Assembly (NCBI GenBank): GCA_037157565.1
Contig: JAZHRO010000036.1
Span: 137,012,501-137,076,500, forward strand
DNA from: Thalassia testudinum
Taxonomy: Eukaryota > Streptophyta > Magnoliopsida > Alismatales > Hydrocharitaceae
Length of the DNA: 64,000 nt
Direction of reading: 5' to 3'
The notes under the pieces are model-generated. The model did no database searches and had not been told where the DNA came from. It saw only the letters and a program-made list of their open reading frames with translations. Position numbers and translations under genes: made by a program. Within the stretch, counting starts at the first letter, position 1; each line of letters begins with the position of its first letter. Below, piece by piece: positions 12,593-24,109 of this stretch.

Positions 12593-12636
12593 TGTTACGA
12601 ACGCAGCTTCAAAACGTCATTTAAGACGTCTGGGAG
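12593..12636 (+). mobile_element. 44-bp stub of a Tekay LTR
   Basis: The 44 bases starting TGTTACGAACGCAGCTTC are identical to the first 44 of the LTR at 15860. The sequence then jumps directly into pol. A deletion has therefore removed the rest of this 5' LTR, the primer-binding site, gag and protease. Confidence 0.88.
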
Positions 12637-13466
12637 GAAGGGAGACTACTTTGGTAGATTGTTTTGAGAGGAAGATTGTCTTCTCCATGCGGGAGTTGCC
12701 TTCTTTCGAGTTTCACGGACAGCTAGTGGACGGAGGCTTCAGGTGCATTTCGGCACTTCGGGCGGCGAGACTTTTGAGCCAGGGGTGTGAGGGCTTCCTA
12801 GCTTGTGTGGTGGCAGAGCCCAGCCCTGTGGCAGACTTCCAGAGCATCCCGGTGGTCAAAGAGTACCCTGACGTGTTCCCAGACGAGTTACCAGGACTAC
12901 CGCCCGAGCGGGAGATCGAGTTTGAGATCTCACTAGTACCAGGGACCAGCCCCATCTCTACCGCGCCAAACAGGATGGCACCGCTTGAGCTACGAGAGCT
13001 CAAGTCCCAGTTGTAGGACCTTTTGGAAAAGGGCTTCATGAGGCCCAGTGCGACTCCCTGGGGAGCCCCGGTACTGTTTGTGAAGAAGAAGGATGGTACC
13101 CTATGCCTTTGTGTGGACTACCGACAGCTGAATAGGGACACCATCAAGAACAGATATCCGCTGCCGAGGATCGACAACTTGTTTGACCAGTTGCGGGGTG
13201 CCACGGTGTTCTCCGAGATCGACTTGAGGTCTGGATACCACCAGTTGAGGATCAGGGAAGCAGATGTCTCCAAGACAGCTTTCCACACCCGGTACGGACA
13301 CTACGAGTTTTTGGTCATGCCGTTTGGGCTGACCAATGCCCCCGCTGCTTTCATGGACCTGATGAACCGGGTGTTTAGACTGTACTTGGACCAGTTCGTG
13401 GTGGTATTCATTGATGATGTACTCATCTATTCTCGAGATCGGACGCAGCACGGACAGCATTTGTAG
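12637..13466 (+). pseudogene. Tekay-like pol: protease tail and reverse transcriptase
   Basis: Degenerate copy of the Ty3/gypsy reverse transcriptase, which makes cDNA from element RNA in cytoplasmic particles. The reading frame resumes in the protease-RT linker (LVDCFERKIVFSM-like) and includes the PDVFPDELPGLPP linker, the LCVDYRQLN motif and the [12 protein letters not shown] palm segment. The catalytic strand FIDDVLIYS lies near 13405-13435. A TAG at 13014-13016 splits the frame; the downstream copy has CAG at the same point (20717 region), so this is a glutamine-to-stop transition. A second TAG at 13464-13466 ends the frame before the thumb. It is bounded on the left by the LTR stub and continues into RNase H. 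Confidence 0.92.
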
Positions 13467-14252
13467 ATGGTTCTGGACACACTGAGACGACGTAGGCTGT
13501 ACGCCAAATACAGCAAGTGCGAGTTCTGGTTGAGGGAGGTGACCTTCTTAGGTCATGTGATCTCTGGAGACGGCTTGGCGGTGGACCCAGCCAAGGTTGA
13601 GGCAGTGCTCAGGTGGGAGAGACCGCGTTCAGTCACTGAGATTCGCAGTTTCCAGGGACTGGCAGGCTACTACAGAGGATTCATCAGAGGTTTTTCACAG
13701 ATTGCGCGTCCTATGACACAGTTGACCCGGAAGGACGTGCCCTTCACTTGGACAGACTCCTGTGAGGTGTGTTTTCAGGAGCTGAAGGAGAGGTTGACCT
13801 CGACTCCCGTGCTCACCATCCCTGACAGTAGTGGCGGGTTCGTTGTGTACACGGACACCTCCTTGCAGGGGTTAGCAGGTGTGCTCATGCAGAGGGGTCA
13901 CGTTGTCGCTTACGCTTCGCGGCAACTGAAGCCCCATGAGCATACCTACCCTACCCACGACCTGGAGTTGGCAGCTGTCGTCTTCGTGCTGAAGACCTGG
14001 AGGCACTACTTGTACGGTGAGACCTTCGAGATTTTCACAGATCACAAGAGCCTCAGATACCTTTTTGATCAGAAGGAGCTCAACATGAGACAGAGACGTT
14101 GGTTGGAGCTCCTGAAGGACTACAACTGCAGCATTTCCTATCACCCGGGCAAGGCCAATGTGGTGGCTGACGCCTTGAGCCGGAAGGCGCCCGCACACTT
14201 GGCCAGCTTACCGTTACAGAGTTGGAGCCTCTTGGAGGAGGTGGGCAGTTAG
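13467..14252 (+). pseudogene. Tekay-like pol: RT thumb and RNase H
   Basis: Continues the polyprotein after the stop at 13466. The RT connection segment ([20 protein letters not shown], then [13 protein letters not shown]) is followed by RNase H. The RNase H acidic residues are visible in [11 protein letters not shown] (13840s), in HDLELAAVV (a Glu, near 13960) and in [10 protein letters not shown] (near 14035); the C-terminal [10 protein letters not shown] motif is at ~14155. RNase H removes the RNA strand of the RNA-DNA hybrid. The domain looks complete, but it ends at a TAG (14250-14252) before the integrase linker, so the polyprotein is broken. Confidence 0.92.
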
Positions 14253-14285
14253 CGACCCCTGGAGTTACGGGGGCACTGTGGGGCA

Positions 14286-15742
14286 GTGACTATGACAGGA
14301 CAGACTAGGCCAGAGCTGATAGACCGCACCATCACAAGACAGATGGCCGATCCGTACTTACAGTCCTTGCGCGACAGAGTACTGTCAGGAGACCCAGGGG
14401 ATTTCTCTTTCACAGACCAGGTGCTACGCCTGAGGGGACGATTGTGCGTTCCCAGGGACGAGGAGCTGTTGAGAGAGCTCCTGACTGAGGCACACGGTTC
14501 CAGATTCACCATACATCCCGGAAACACGAAGATGTACCACGACTTGAGACGCGAGTTTTGGTGGAGGGGGATGAAGCAGGATGTGGGTGAATTCGTGCAG
14601 TAGTGCTTAGTGTGTCAGCAGGTGAAAGCTGAGCATCAGAGGCCTGCAGAGCCGCTACAGCCGCTTCCAATGCCAGAGTGGAAGTGAGAGAGCATCGCCA
14701 TGGACTTGGTGGTGGGTTTAGCTGTTACCCAGCGATGACACGACGCAGTCTAGGTAATTGTGGATAGACTGACGAAGACGGCATGATTTTTGCCGATCCG
14801 AGTCACTTTGGGACCAGCATAATTGGCAGAGAGGTATATCCGCGATGTGATACGACTACATGGAGTTCCGCGGGAGATCATATCCGACCGGGATACCCGC
14901 TTTACGTCCCAGTTTTGGGCTGAGTTTCAGCAGGCCCTAGGGACGCGGTTGAGGTTTAGTACAGCTTACCACCCGCAGACGGACGGGCAGTCTGAGCGCA
15001 CGATACAGACACTTGGGGACCTTTTGCGTGCATGTGTACTGGACTGGAGGGGCTCTTGGGAGGAGCACCTGCCCCTGGCGGAGTTTGCATACAACAACAG
15101 CTATCTCTCGAGCATTGGCATGGCTCCCTACGATGCTCTGTACGGACGGAGGTGTACAACACCCTTGAGTTGGGTTGTGGTGGGGACCAAGTGGGAGGTC
15201 GGCCCTAGGTTGATCCGGCAGAGTCAGGAGGTAGTCGAGCAGATCCACAGGCGACTCCGCACTGTCAGGAGCAGACAGAAGAGCTACGCGGATCGGAAAC
15301 GCAGAGAGGTGCAGTTCGAGGTTGGGGATCATGTCTTTCTTCGTGTTTCGCCCATGAAGGGCCTGCAGCGGTTTGGGGTGAGAGGGAAGCTCGCGCCGAG
15401 GTTTGTGGGGCCCTTTGAGGTCCTGGAGTGGGTTGGACCCGTTGCTTACAAGCTTGCCATCCCTCCCCAGTTTTCTAGTGTGCACGACGTGTTCCACGTG
15501 TCCAACCTCTGGAAGTACGTAGCCGATCCCAGTCACGTACTGAGTCACGAGAGCGTCGAGGTGGGCGACGACCTGACCTACCCCGAGCGGCCAGTGCAGA
15601 TTCTTGACCGAGCCGTCCGCAGTTTGAGACGAAAGCAAGTACCCCTGGTGAAGGTTCTGTGGAGGAGCCAGCAGTACGAGGAGGCTACCTGAGAGCCTGC
15701 GGCGGCAATGCGGGAGCGGTACCCGGAGCTCTTCGCGGGTAC
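14286..15742 (+). pseudogene. Tekay-like integrase with chromodomain-like tail
   Basis: Integrase inserts element cDNA into the genome. The zinc-binding N-terminal part has H...H around 14490-14520 and CLVCQQ just after an in-frame TAG at 14601-14603. Bases 14604-14822 contain further stops through the first catalytic segment (MDLVVGL). From 14823 the core is open: the second Asp is in ISDRDTRFTSQF and the Glu in DGQSERTIQTLG. A GPFEVLEWVG segment and a C-terminal PLVKVLWRSQQYEEAT follow, the last resembling the chromodomain-type tail of Tekay/Del elements. The expected Trp codon there is TGA (15690-15692), and similar sequence (MRERYPELF) follows in frame. The 3' LTR begins 118 bases further on. 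Confidence 0.9.
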
Positions 15743-15821
15743 GTCTTTCGGACCGGCTTCGGTCCTCTTTGAGTTTGTTATGCTTTTATATATGCGTCTT
15801 TTCCTGCACCCTAGTTAGCGC

Positions 15822-15859
15822 AAGTTTCGGGGACGAAACTTCCTTTGAGTTTGTTATAT
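15822..15859 (+). other. Pre-LTR region with possible polypurine tract
   Basis: AAGTTTCGGGGACGAAAC followed by CTTCCTTTGAGT lies just upstream of the LTR. The TTTCGGGGACGAAA word is common before the 3' LTR of plant chromoviruses. The true polypurine primer is not clean here. Confidence 0.4.
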
Positions 15860-18536
15860 TGTTACGAACGCAGCTTCAAAACGTCATTTAAGACGTCTGG
15901 GAGCTGGCCCAGACGTCTGGAACCCCTTCCAGACGTCTGGGATTAATTTTCTGCGGCAGGGTGGTTTTCGTCTGCGCGCCTGTGCGCGCAGGCCTGCGAT
16001 GCCTCCTTTTTCCCCTCTCACCCCCGCAGGCGTTGCTCTCTCTCTCTCTCCCCCCGCGTGGCTTTAAAAAGAGCCCTCGCCCTCTCCCTCACTCTCATCT
16101 CCTCCGCTCCCTTATTCTTCCTCTTCCAGCCGGAGTGCACGTGCGAGCGCGAGCGAGCGGCGGCAGCGGAAGCCGTGGCGGGTGTGCGGGAGGAGGCGTT
16201 GCGCGAGGGTGGAGACGCTCAGCCGTGAGGGCTCAAGCTTGCCGGGGCAGCCGGAGCCGGCCAACGGGGGAGCAGCGGGCGCGGAGTGACGCGGGAGGGC
16301 TGCTGCAGCTCGAGCAGCAGGCGGACGAGGCACGACGCGGCCGTGAGTTGCAGGCGGAGCACACGTCAAGCTCTGATTCTGGAAGTTTTTCCAGAATCAG
16401 ACGTCTAGGCTTCCAACCAGACGACTGGGAAGACGTCTGGAGGACTGTCCAGACGTCTGGTAAGTAAGTTATTTTTCGTCCTTCTTCCTTTTCTGCGACC
16501 GTCCGTTCTGAGCTCGACAAGTGGGTACGTGCAAGTTCTGAGAATCGCATCCAACGCGAATCAGACGTCTGGTCGCAGTGCCAGACGACTGGAAGGACTT
16601 CTACACGTCCAGGGTGACCATCGGACGTCTGGGAACTAGACCAGACGCCCCCGCAGGCTTCTGGATGTCTGAGAGACTACGCAGAGCGAAGGTATCCTCT
16701 GAACCACTTTTTAAGACGTCTGGAAGAGGTTCTAGACGTCTGATTTTGGACTGTTTCGTCGTTTTCGACCCGTTTAGGGCCCATTCGGAGTCCGTTTTCC
16801 GCGTTTCGAGTTGCGTTCTTTTCGGGATAAAATCCTCTGCCCGTTTACAGTAATTATATACTGTTCTGAGAAACTCCTTGTGTTTGATCCTTATGTTAGG
16901 ACCCCATTCCATTGCAGTCTCGGGGGCTGCGGAGGCGCGCGGGATTTCCGACCACACCCCCATTACTTCTGTTGTAGCTGGTAGAGTGGCTTTAGAAATT
17001 ATTAACATAATTTGTTACAATTATGGAACAATTAATAGAACCTAGGGCATTGCATGAATCCTACGAATGAGAAACCAGATTGAATGATAGATCCTAGGGT
17101 ATTGCATGAATCCTAGGGCTGAAAAACTAGATTGAATGATAGATCCTAAGGTACGGCATGAATCCTAGGATTGGAAAACTAGTGAAATGAATATACATAT
17201 TGCAGTCTTGGAAAATGTGGAAAGGAAATAATAGTTACCTGTAAATTGGTTTAACAGTTGCCTGTTATGAATAAATGAACAAGATTGAGAATATGGGATG
17301 TATGAACGTGAAACTGGAAAGGTGAAACCTGAATGTGCTGAGTTAAAAGAGCTGGAACCCTACGGGGAATTAGGAGTAGAACTCCTGGAAAGTGAATGGA
17401 ATAGAATTGGGGAAGTGAGCTGGCCCTTGAGTACGGAGTACCAAGGTGAGCTACTGTCCCCCTGTTTAGTGCAGAGCGGAGCTAGCCGCCCCAGCGACCC
17501 GGGGTTAGGTCTGGCCACTTTGTACCGACTTGCTGGTCCTCGTGTACACAGTACCGAGGAGAGCTACTAGTGTAGGGCAAGTACTAGCTATCCCACAGGT
17601 CCCGGGGTTCTGCTAGCTCACCTACATCGACTTGTTAGGCCCATTGGGCAAACCAGGGTAGTCGAGCGAGGGTGCGCGGACTGTGGAGGGGCAAGGCCCC
17701 TGTTTGGTTACTGTGGAGGGGTTGGACCCCTGTTACTGAGAGGGCTCTGCCTATACTGGTTCCGTGCTGTGCTTTGGGCGCACCCGTTAACGGAAACGAC
17801 TGACTGCGTGCCAGTGCGGGTTAACTACCCGTGCGTTTACCGCGTGTGCCGTAGTCACCGTTACGTCTGTCAGTGACCTTGGGGTGGTTGACTGAGAGTA
17901 GGATCATCACGGGGGACTCTCTCGGCCAGGAGAGCACCACGTGTTACTTCTACTGTTCAGAAAAGACTGCAATCAAGATCGTTCCCACGAGGAACATTCG
18001 AGATCAAGTGAAGGATCTGAGAAATAGATAAATTGTGAAACAATAGAAAGACGTAAATAAAGGAAGAAAGAAAATAAAACAGCTACTGGACACTTTACTG
18101 CTTCTTAGGTTTAGCTGTCACTCTACTCAGCGTTTCGCTGACGTGTTACACTCGTTACGTTTCAGGACCAGGTGTTGAGCAGCCAGGGTCAGCGGCTGCA
18201 GAGGACGCTGGGCCGAGTAGGGTCCAGTAGAGTTACCACTATTCTTTTGTGCCCTTTTTGTTCCACTGTAATGAATAGTTTTTGTTACTCTTTGTACTTT
18301 TCTTTACTCGCAGTTCTTCTTATGTTATAAATGTTGTTCTACTGTTGTGGTGGTACATGCTGTAGTAGTTCTTTTTCTTACTGCTGTATTTTGTTACTGC
18401 TAGTTATATTTCATGTTGAATGTGGTTTATTTTACTGCTCTTTTGGTTACTTCCTCGTTGGACGACTAGGTCTTGGGATTAGTCGAGTCGGTCCGGTTCT
18501 CGTGTCTCGTAGGGACTCGGGAATCGGGTCATTACA
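15860..18536 (+). mobile_element. Full Tekay-like LTR shared by two internal regions
   Basis: A 2,677-bp LTR begins TGTTACGAACGC and ends GGGTCATTACA. It follows integrase of the upstream partial element and is directly followed by the primer-binding site and gag of the downstream one, so one LTR serves both, as after unequal recombination. Its orientation is opposite to the solo LTRs at 3644 and 26989. Internal structure includes AGACGTCT clusters (15892-15930, 16397-16460, 16560-16745), a GC-rich segment (15960-16370), CCTAGG modules (17035-17190) and GC-hairpin repeats (17450-17740). Open frames inside (such as 15961-16467) are not genes. Confidence 0.92.
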
Positions 18537-18555
18537 AGATCGTATCAGAGCAAGG
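18537..18555 (+). other. Primer-binding site region
   Basis: Immediately after the LTR comes AGATCGTATCAGAGCAAGG. The minus-strand relative has AGATGGTATCAGAGCAAGG. TGGTATCAGAGC is the standard plant complement of the initiator Met tRNA 3' end; here TGG has become TCG. Confidence 0.75.
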
Positions 18556-18718
18556 TCGTCCCAAGAAGTAAATCAACTGACTGGAAAATAACCAATTCAC
18601 ATGTCTATAACTAGAGTAGCCACCACAACATATCTTTTGACATGAGCTCTTTGACGTTTCCGTTAGGTATCGTTCCATATTGACGTGTTCCGATTTGTTT
18701 CGCGTCTTCTTGTAGGAG

Positions 18719-19882
18719 ATGCCTCGTCGCAGGACTGGTGAGGCGGGCCGCGGGCACGGCCGAGGACGAGGTCGGCGAGGTGGGCGTGCCGTTGCCGACG
18801 GCTCAGTGGACCAGCCCCTACTCCCGGGCATCCAGGCCCAGGACCTCGCCCAGTTGATACGGGTTATTGTGCGAGAGGAGCTCCACCCACTGCCCCGAGA
18901 ACCTCCCCCTGGGGCTGCGGAGGGGGAGTCTACTGTGGGACCACCCAACGGACGCGGCACTGGACACGGGGGAGGGGGTGGGCAGCCGCCGCCCCCACCT
19001 TCCTCCGACACTTCTGTGCACGAGGCAACTTTGCCTGGAGGTGCACCAGCATCCCCACTGCAACGCCACTCCGAGCTCTTTGGGCAGTTCCGGAAGCTGA
19101 AGCCCCCCTCCTTCAAGGGGGATGAGGACCCGACCGAGGCAGAGGACTGGCTCGAGCAGCTGGAGAAGATTTTCGACACCCTTCGCCCCCCGGTGGAGTG
19201 CCGCGTGGCCTTTGCCACGTACTAGCTGGAGAGTGCGGCACACAGGTGGTGGAGGGCGGTTCGGGGACAGGAGAGAGACGGGCCGACCTGGGATCGGTTC
19301 GTCGCCCTCTTCTGTGAGCAGTACTTTCCCCAGACGTGGCAGGACCAGAGGAGGCGGGAGTTCTACACTCTCCGCCAAGGGACGATGACCGTGAGCGCGT
19401 ACCGCACGCGTTTCCTGGAGCTGTCCTGCTTTGCAGCGACAGCGGTAGCCACTGAGGAGGAGCGCCTTTGGAGGTTCACCGAGGGGCTTCGGCCTGTGAT
19501 TCGGGGGTATGTCAAACCCCTGAAGCTGCTTACGTTTTCGAGGGTGGTGGAGGCAGTCATGACTTACGAGGAGACCAACCCGTCCGCGCGAGACACTGAC
19601 GGTGGGCAGAAGAGGCCCTTTTAGCCAGACTTTTCACAGGGCTGGCGAGAGAGGAGGCACGTGGCGTCCGCGGGAGAGCCGTCACGTTTTGCAAGGCCAT
19701 CCGTGGCCTTTGGGGGGCCTCGAAAGAGGCCAGTCGCCAGCACAGGACCCCCGCCGAGCCGACAGCAGGGACCCACTGAGGGCAACAGTCGGGTTCCCCT
19801 CTGTTACCAGTGTGGCCAGCTGGGCCACATCAAGAGGGACTGCCCGTTGGGGGCAGGAGGTCAGCAGATACTTCCCGCGTAG
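18719..19882 (+). pseudogene. Tekay-like gag
   Basis: Gag forms the particle that packages element RNA. The ATG at 18719 opens MPRRRTGEAGRGHGRGRG, an Arg/Gly-rich N-terminus, then IQAQDLAQLIRVIVREEL and a Gly/Pro-rich linker. The conserved retrotransposon-gag core (FRKLKPPSFKGDEDPTEAED, near 19085-19150) follows. A TAG at 19223-19225 interrupts ATY-LESA; the minus-strand copy reads ATYQLESA, so it is a CAG-to-TAG change. The core continues to ~19620 with FVALFCEQYFPQTW and YRTRFLELS, then shifts frame. A CCHC zinc knuckle (CYQCGQLGHIKRDCP) is readable at 19800-19845 in the frame starting 19661. Confidence 0.88.
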
Positions 19883-19984
19883 AGCACTGGAGGGCACGCA
19901 GGAGGCCGCGGTTCCCAGGCGCGAGGAGGAGGACAACAGTCACGAGGAGGGTACCGGCCAGCACCTGCCCGTTCGACGCAGAGT

Positions 19985-20803
19985 GTGGCTGTTTCGTCCG
20001 CACCTAGAGCTGAGGGGCGTATCAATGCCCTGACAGACAGGAATGCCAGAGCTTCGGGCTCGGTGGTGGTAGGTATGGTTTCAGTTTCCAGCAGACTCTT
20101 TTACACACTTTTCGATTCCGGCGCTACACACTCGTTTGTCGCAGCCAGTTTCGTAGTTAGTTTGGGCCAGGACTATACGCTGTTAGAGAATCCGTTCGTA
20201 ATCGGAGATCCGAGTGGTCAGCTGTTTGTAGCTGAGGAGGCGTACACGGATTGCGAGGTCAGCGTCGGGGGACATAGCCTGCCAGCTGACCTGATTATGA
20301 TACAAATGGAGGACTTTGGCGTAATTCTGGGGATGGACTGGTTGTCCGCTTACCACGCCTTGGTAGACTGTTTTGAGAGGAAGATTGTCTTCTCCATGCC
20401 GGAGTTGCCTTCTTTCGAGTTTCACGGACAGCCAGTGGACGGAGGCTTCAGGTGCATTTCCGCACTTCCGGCGGTGAGACTTTTGAGCCAGGGGTGTGAG
20501 GGCCTCCTAGCTTGTGTGGTGGCAGATCCCAGCCCTGTGGCAGACTTCCACAGCATCCCGGTGATCAGAGAGTACCCTGACGTATTCCCAGACGAGTTAA
20601 CAGGACTACCGCCCGAGCGGGAGATCGAGTTTGAGATCTCACTAGTACCAGGGACCAGCCCCATCTCCACCGCGCCATACATGATGGCACCGCTTGAGCT
20701 ACGAGAGCTCAAGTCCCAGTTGCAGGACCTTTTGGAAAAGGGTTTCGTGAGGCCCAGTGCGTCTCCCTGGGGAGCCCAGGTACTGTTTGTGAAGAAGAAG
20801 GAT
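19985..20803 (+). pseudogene. Tekay-like aspartic protease and start of RT, truncated
   Basis: This frame carries the retropepsin active site FDSGATHSF (near 20110-20140) with the catalytic Asp intact, then VILGMDWLSAYHALVDC and the linker PDVFPDELTGLPP. It enters RT with QDLLEKGFVRPS and LFVKKKD, and stops being pol at about 20803. There unrelated R1-type sequence begins, so the RT active site, RNase H and integrase are missing. The junction corresponds to position ~13093 of the upstream copy. The protease cuts the Gag-Pol precursor. Confidence 0.9.
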
Positions 20804-20805
20804 TT

Positions 20806-21480
20806 GATCGGACTAAAATGCAAACTAGGTCAAGATGATCTCTGATTGGGCCTAAATTTTGGAAAAAAACTTAATTTTAACACAAGAAATCTGATGGTGA
20901 AGTCTTATTTAGGTTTTGACCATGTTTGCCTGGCTAATTTACGTAGAAATCCAAATTAGAGCAACTATCCATCTTAGACTCTATTTTAGGTCAAAATGGA
21001 TTCCAATGGTCAAATCAAGGATACCAAACCTTACAGGATATTTTTCTATGATTTTTAGAAAGTTTAGATGAATTTTATCTTGACTAGAACCTCAGTTAAT
21101 TAAGTGAATCTGTTTTTAGGTTTTCGGATGTCCATTAATTCTTAAAATAAGTGAAAACCCATTTTCGTTTGTATGGACCCTCTTATTAGATATTTATGAA
21201 CATTTGACTTTTAATAAACCCCTAGGAAGTCTCGTGGATACTTTACATTTATGATATGACGGTAAAATTGTAGATTTAACCCTATTTTAATGCATTTCTC
21301 TTAGAATGAATATGCAGTGAGTTATGACTCGTTGGCGGTTATATATGAGCATTTATCAGTGGATTATAACTAATTAAAGCTAGATATAACTGATGATGAC
21401 CTTATTATCATTGTTCAAGTTCTAAATTATGTTGAATTAAATGTTAAAAGCATGTTAAATAATTCAAACATGTTTTATGT
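20806..21480 (-). repeat. R1 family, copy b, right part
   Basis: Matches 8690-9350 along its length in the same direction: ACTAGGTCAA(G/T)AT, AAATCTGATGGTGAAGT, AGGTCAAAATGGATTCCAA and TCAAATCAAGGATACCAAAC all have close counterparts. An inverted copy is at 30360-30780. Together with 12049-12592 it probably forms one R1 copy disrupted by the Tekay tract, with the middle lost. Confidence 0.65.
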
Positions 21481-21539
21481 GACATGTTGAAGATGTTTAG
21501 GCGCTTACAGATCAGTTCCAGCCCTTAGAAATCATTTTA

Positions 21540-22640
21540 GGTCTTAGGTTTAATGGACTCCATCCTTTTATGGCCTCTTTTGGAAAAAATTGAGAAAACA
21601 TAAAAAAATAATTAAAAATTGTAAAAAAAATAAAATAAAGGTGTCTTTAGTAGGATTAGGTATTTTTCTAAGTTTATCCAAAGTTTCAAAGTAATCTAAA
21701 CCCACAGCTTGGTAAAATATACCAGCCAATAGTTTAGAATACTTTGGAATTTAATAAAAGAACCAAATTTTCAAACACCAAAAAAAGCTTTTCTCTCTCT
21801 CATCTCACTCTTTCTCTTTCATCTCCTACCTCTATTATACATATTAAAATCATAAAAATCATAAAATACCTAAAAATAACGTATATATTGTATTTAAACT
21901 TGTAAATATAATTTAATACTAAGCTATATGTATATATTGTAAAATATGTAAATAATGTACATAAATAACTTATAAATGTATTCTGTATATTTAATTAAGT
22001 ATTTATAATAATTTATTATGTACATAACTTTATTGTATAGTTATATATTAATTTATATTAGATTAAATGTATATAATCCTAAGTAATTATAAAAACCTAT
22101 GTATATGTCTATAACCATATGTAATACTGTACATACATATTGAACTAATTATTATATACTGTGTCATACTTGTAAATCAATTTAATTATGCAATTACAAT
22201 AGGAAATTAAGTTATTAAGTTAATTATGTAGATTATTAACATAAAATAAAATAAATTAGTAAATTAAGTTAATACTGAAATAATTTATCATGTACACTTA
22301 TATAGTATTATTTTAAGTATTTTTAACCTATTTATACTGTATTTGTATCGTATTGCAGTATTTATAACTTAAATATGTACATATCTATTTAAAAGGTGTA
22401 TTGAAATGTATAAAATTCAAAATAAAGACTCTAGAATAAATTAAAAATGTTTAATAAATACTTTAATATATAAAGTAACTATGTACAAAGTTAATTTCAT
22501 GATTAATTTATTAATTTGTACACTAATTAAGAAATTAAACTTAAATTCATTGTGTGTAAATCCCAAACTCTAACTAATTTCAATATATATTTAAATAAAT
22601 TATTTTTGTAAATTAATTATATAATTGAGTAGCCCTATGT
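21540..22640 (+). repeat. AT-rich repeat R2, copy 1
   Basis: The order is: an AT-rich lead with GTAAAAAAAATAAAATAAAGG, a run on GTCTTTAGTAGGATTAGG, a CT-rich patch (21790-21835), then about 800 bases of A/T built from TATGTA, TTAATTA and GTACATA words. The same order recurs at 24110-25440. No protein. Confidence 0.55.
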
Positions 22641-24109
22641 AAGGGCTTCACATCCATATAATTTATTTAGAAATTGGACTTTTCTTAGGCTCTTGATTCG
22701 AGGCTCAAAATCTTCAAAACATAACACGTGCACAGTTGCACAGCGCTCAATCGAGCGCTAAAACAATGTGCCACATTGTGGCTGACGACCGTTCTAAACA
22801 GTATAAATGGATTTCAGTGGCTACTTCAGTCATCAGTGCACAACGCACCTTATCACCATTATCCCCCTCCTCTCAAGCATATACATGAGCTTATATTGAG
22901 AATTGATGTGGGCTGGGAGCTCGGTATGCATAATAATGGGCCTGCTATTATGCCCAAAATAAATTGAAATGAAATGCACATTAAACAAACTAGGGCTCGC
23001 CTAGTAGTGGTCTAGTCCTTATATATATAAATAAATCCTAAGGCTTTAGTGATGAATATATCTGTCACTGTAGATATGTATAACTGTCAGTAAACATAGT
23101 CTTTTGCCTCATGTTTTGTACATATTTTACTGAGACTATAGTGACACATAATTATATATGTTACGATATATAGTATATGTTACTAAAGATATTCATATGT
23201 TTTAATATAACTTAATATAGTACATATTTGTAGTTATTTTTGTACCTATTCTTAGGTATTATTTAAGATAGATGTACATAACTAACATAGCGTAATTATA
23301 CATAGTTTTTTTTATGTCTATTTAGTTGTGCATATGTTTAACGCATTGTATTGCATATTAATTGATTTTTTTGTACATAATTGACCAATTCATTCATTGA
23401 TTCATGTTGTAAATAAAATTGACTTTTTTGGAGAAAAAGAACATTTTTGGAGCATTGAGAGTGATGTATATCAATAATTGCCTTTCAATGAACGACCTGA
23501 GATAAACTAGTAAAAATTATGTAGATAAATAAAATGACGTGACATCTGTTTGCATTGTGACAATTATATTACGACAACGATATTTAAAACAACATTTTTA
23601 TTACAACACGGTTTGCCGCTCATCAGGATGTTGGATAATTTGCAGCTTATAAAGAGTTTTTTGAGATTGGATTCGCATAAATTTGATCTTTAGATGTTGT
23701 AAAAAGTTATGGAATATACTGATGAACCTCAGATTTAAAGCTTGAATTAGAATATGCTGCTATTGTGCCTGCTGCATGGATATAATCTGTCAAGATCTAT
23801 TTATCATGAAGCTTGATACTGAGATGTGTTTCCAAGCTAGTCCAATGTTAAAATAAGTTGTAACAAGTCTTCATGGTCTTGGATAGAGTTTAGGTTGAAT
23901 TTATACTGATTTGTAATTCAATTTTAAAGTTTGTAGAATGTTCTGTCAACAAAGACATAGCCTAAAATCTAAGTGTAGACTTGATGTAATTCAATGCATA
24001 AATCATAGTATTCTGGGTTTGATTCTGATGTTTATTCATATCTAGAAGTTAATCATGTTCTAACTCTTTTATTCCATATCTTAGACTGAATTTTAAGGCT
24101 TTGAGTTCA
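22641..24109. other. AT-rich spacer between the R2 copies, no gene recognised
   Basis: About 1.5 kb. A short frame at 22728-22967 has no recognisable domain. The rest is AT-rich. I saw no terminal repeats, RNA gene or coding signal. Confidence 0.5.

Noticed and set aside
14937..15638. 233-residue reverse frame
   Set aside because: Antisense of the integrase core; the sense strand carries the D..D..E motifs.
15961..16467. 168-residue forward frame
   Set aside because: Inside the LTR 15860-18536; Arg/Ser/Leu-rich with no similarity I recognise.
18532..19378. Reverse-strand frames of 186-228 residues
   Set aside because: Antisense to gag, which has clear motifs on the plus strand; they are shadows of it.
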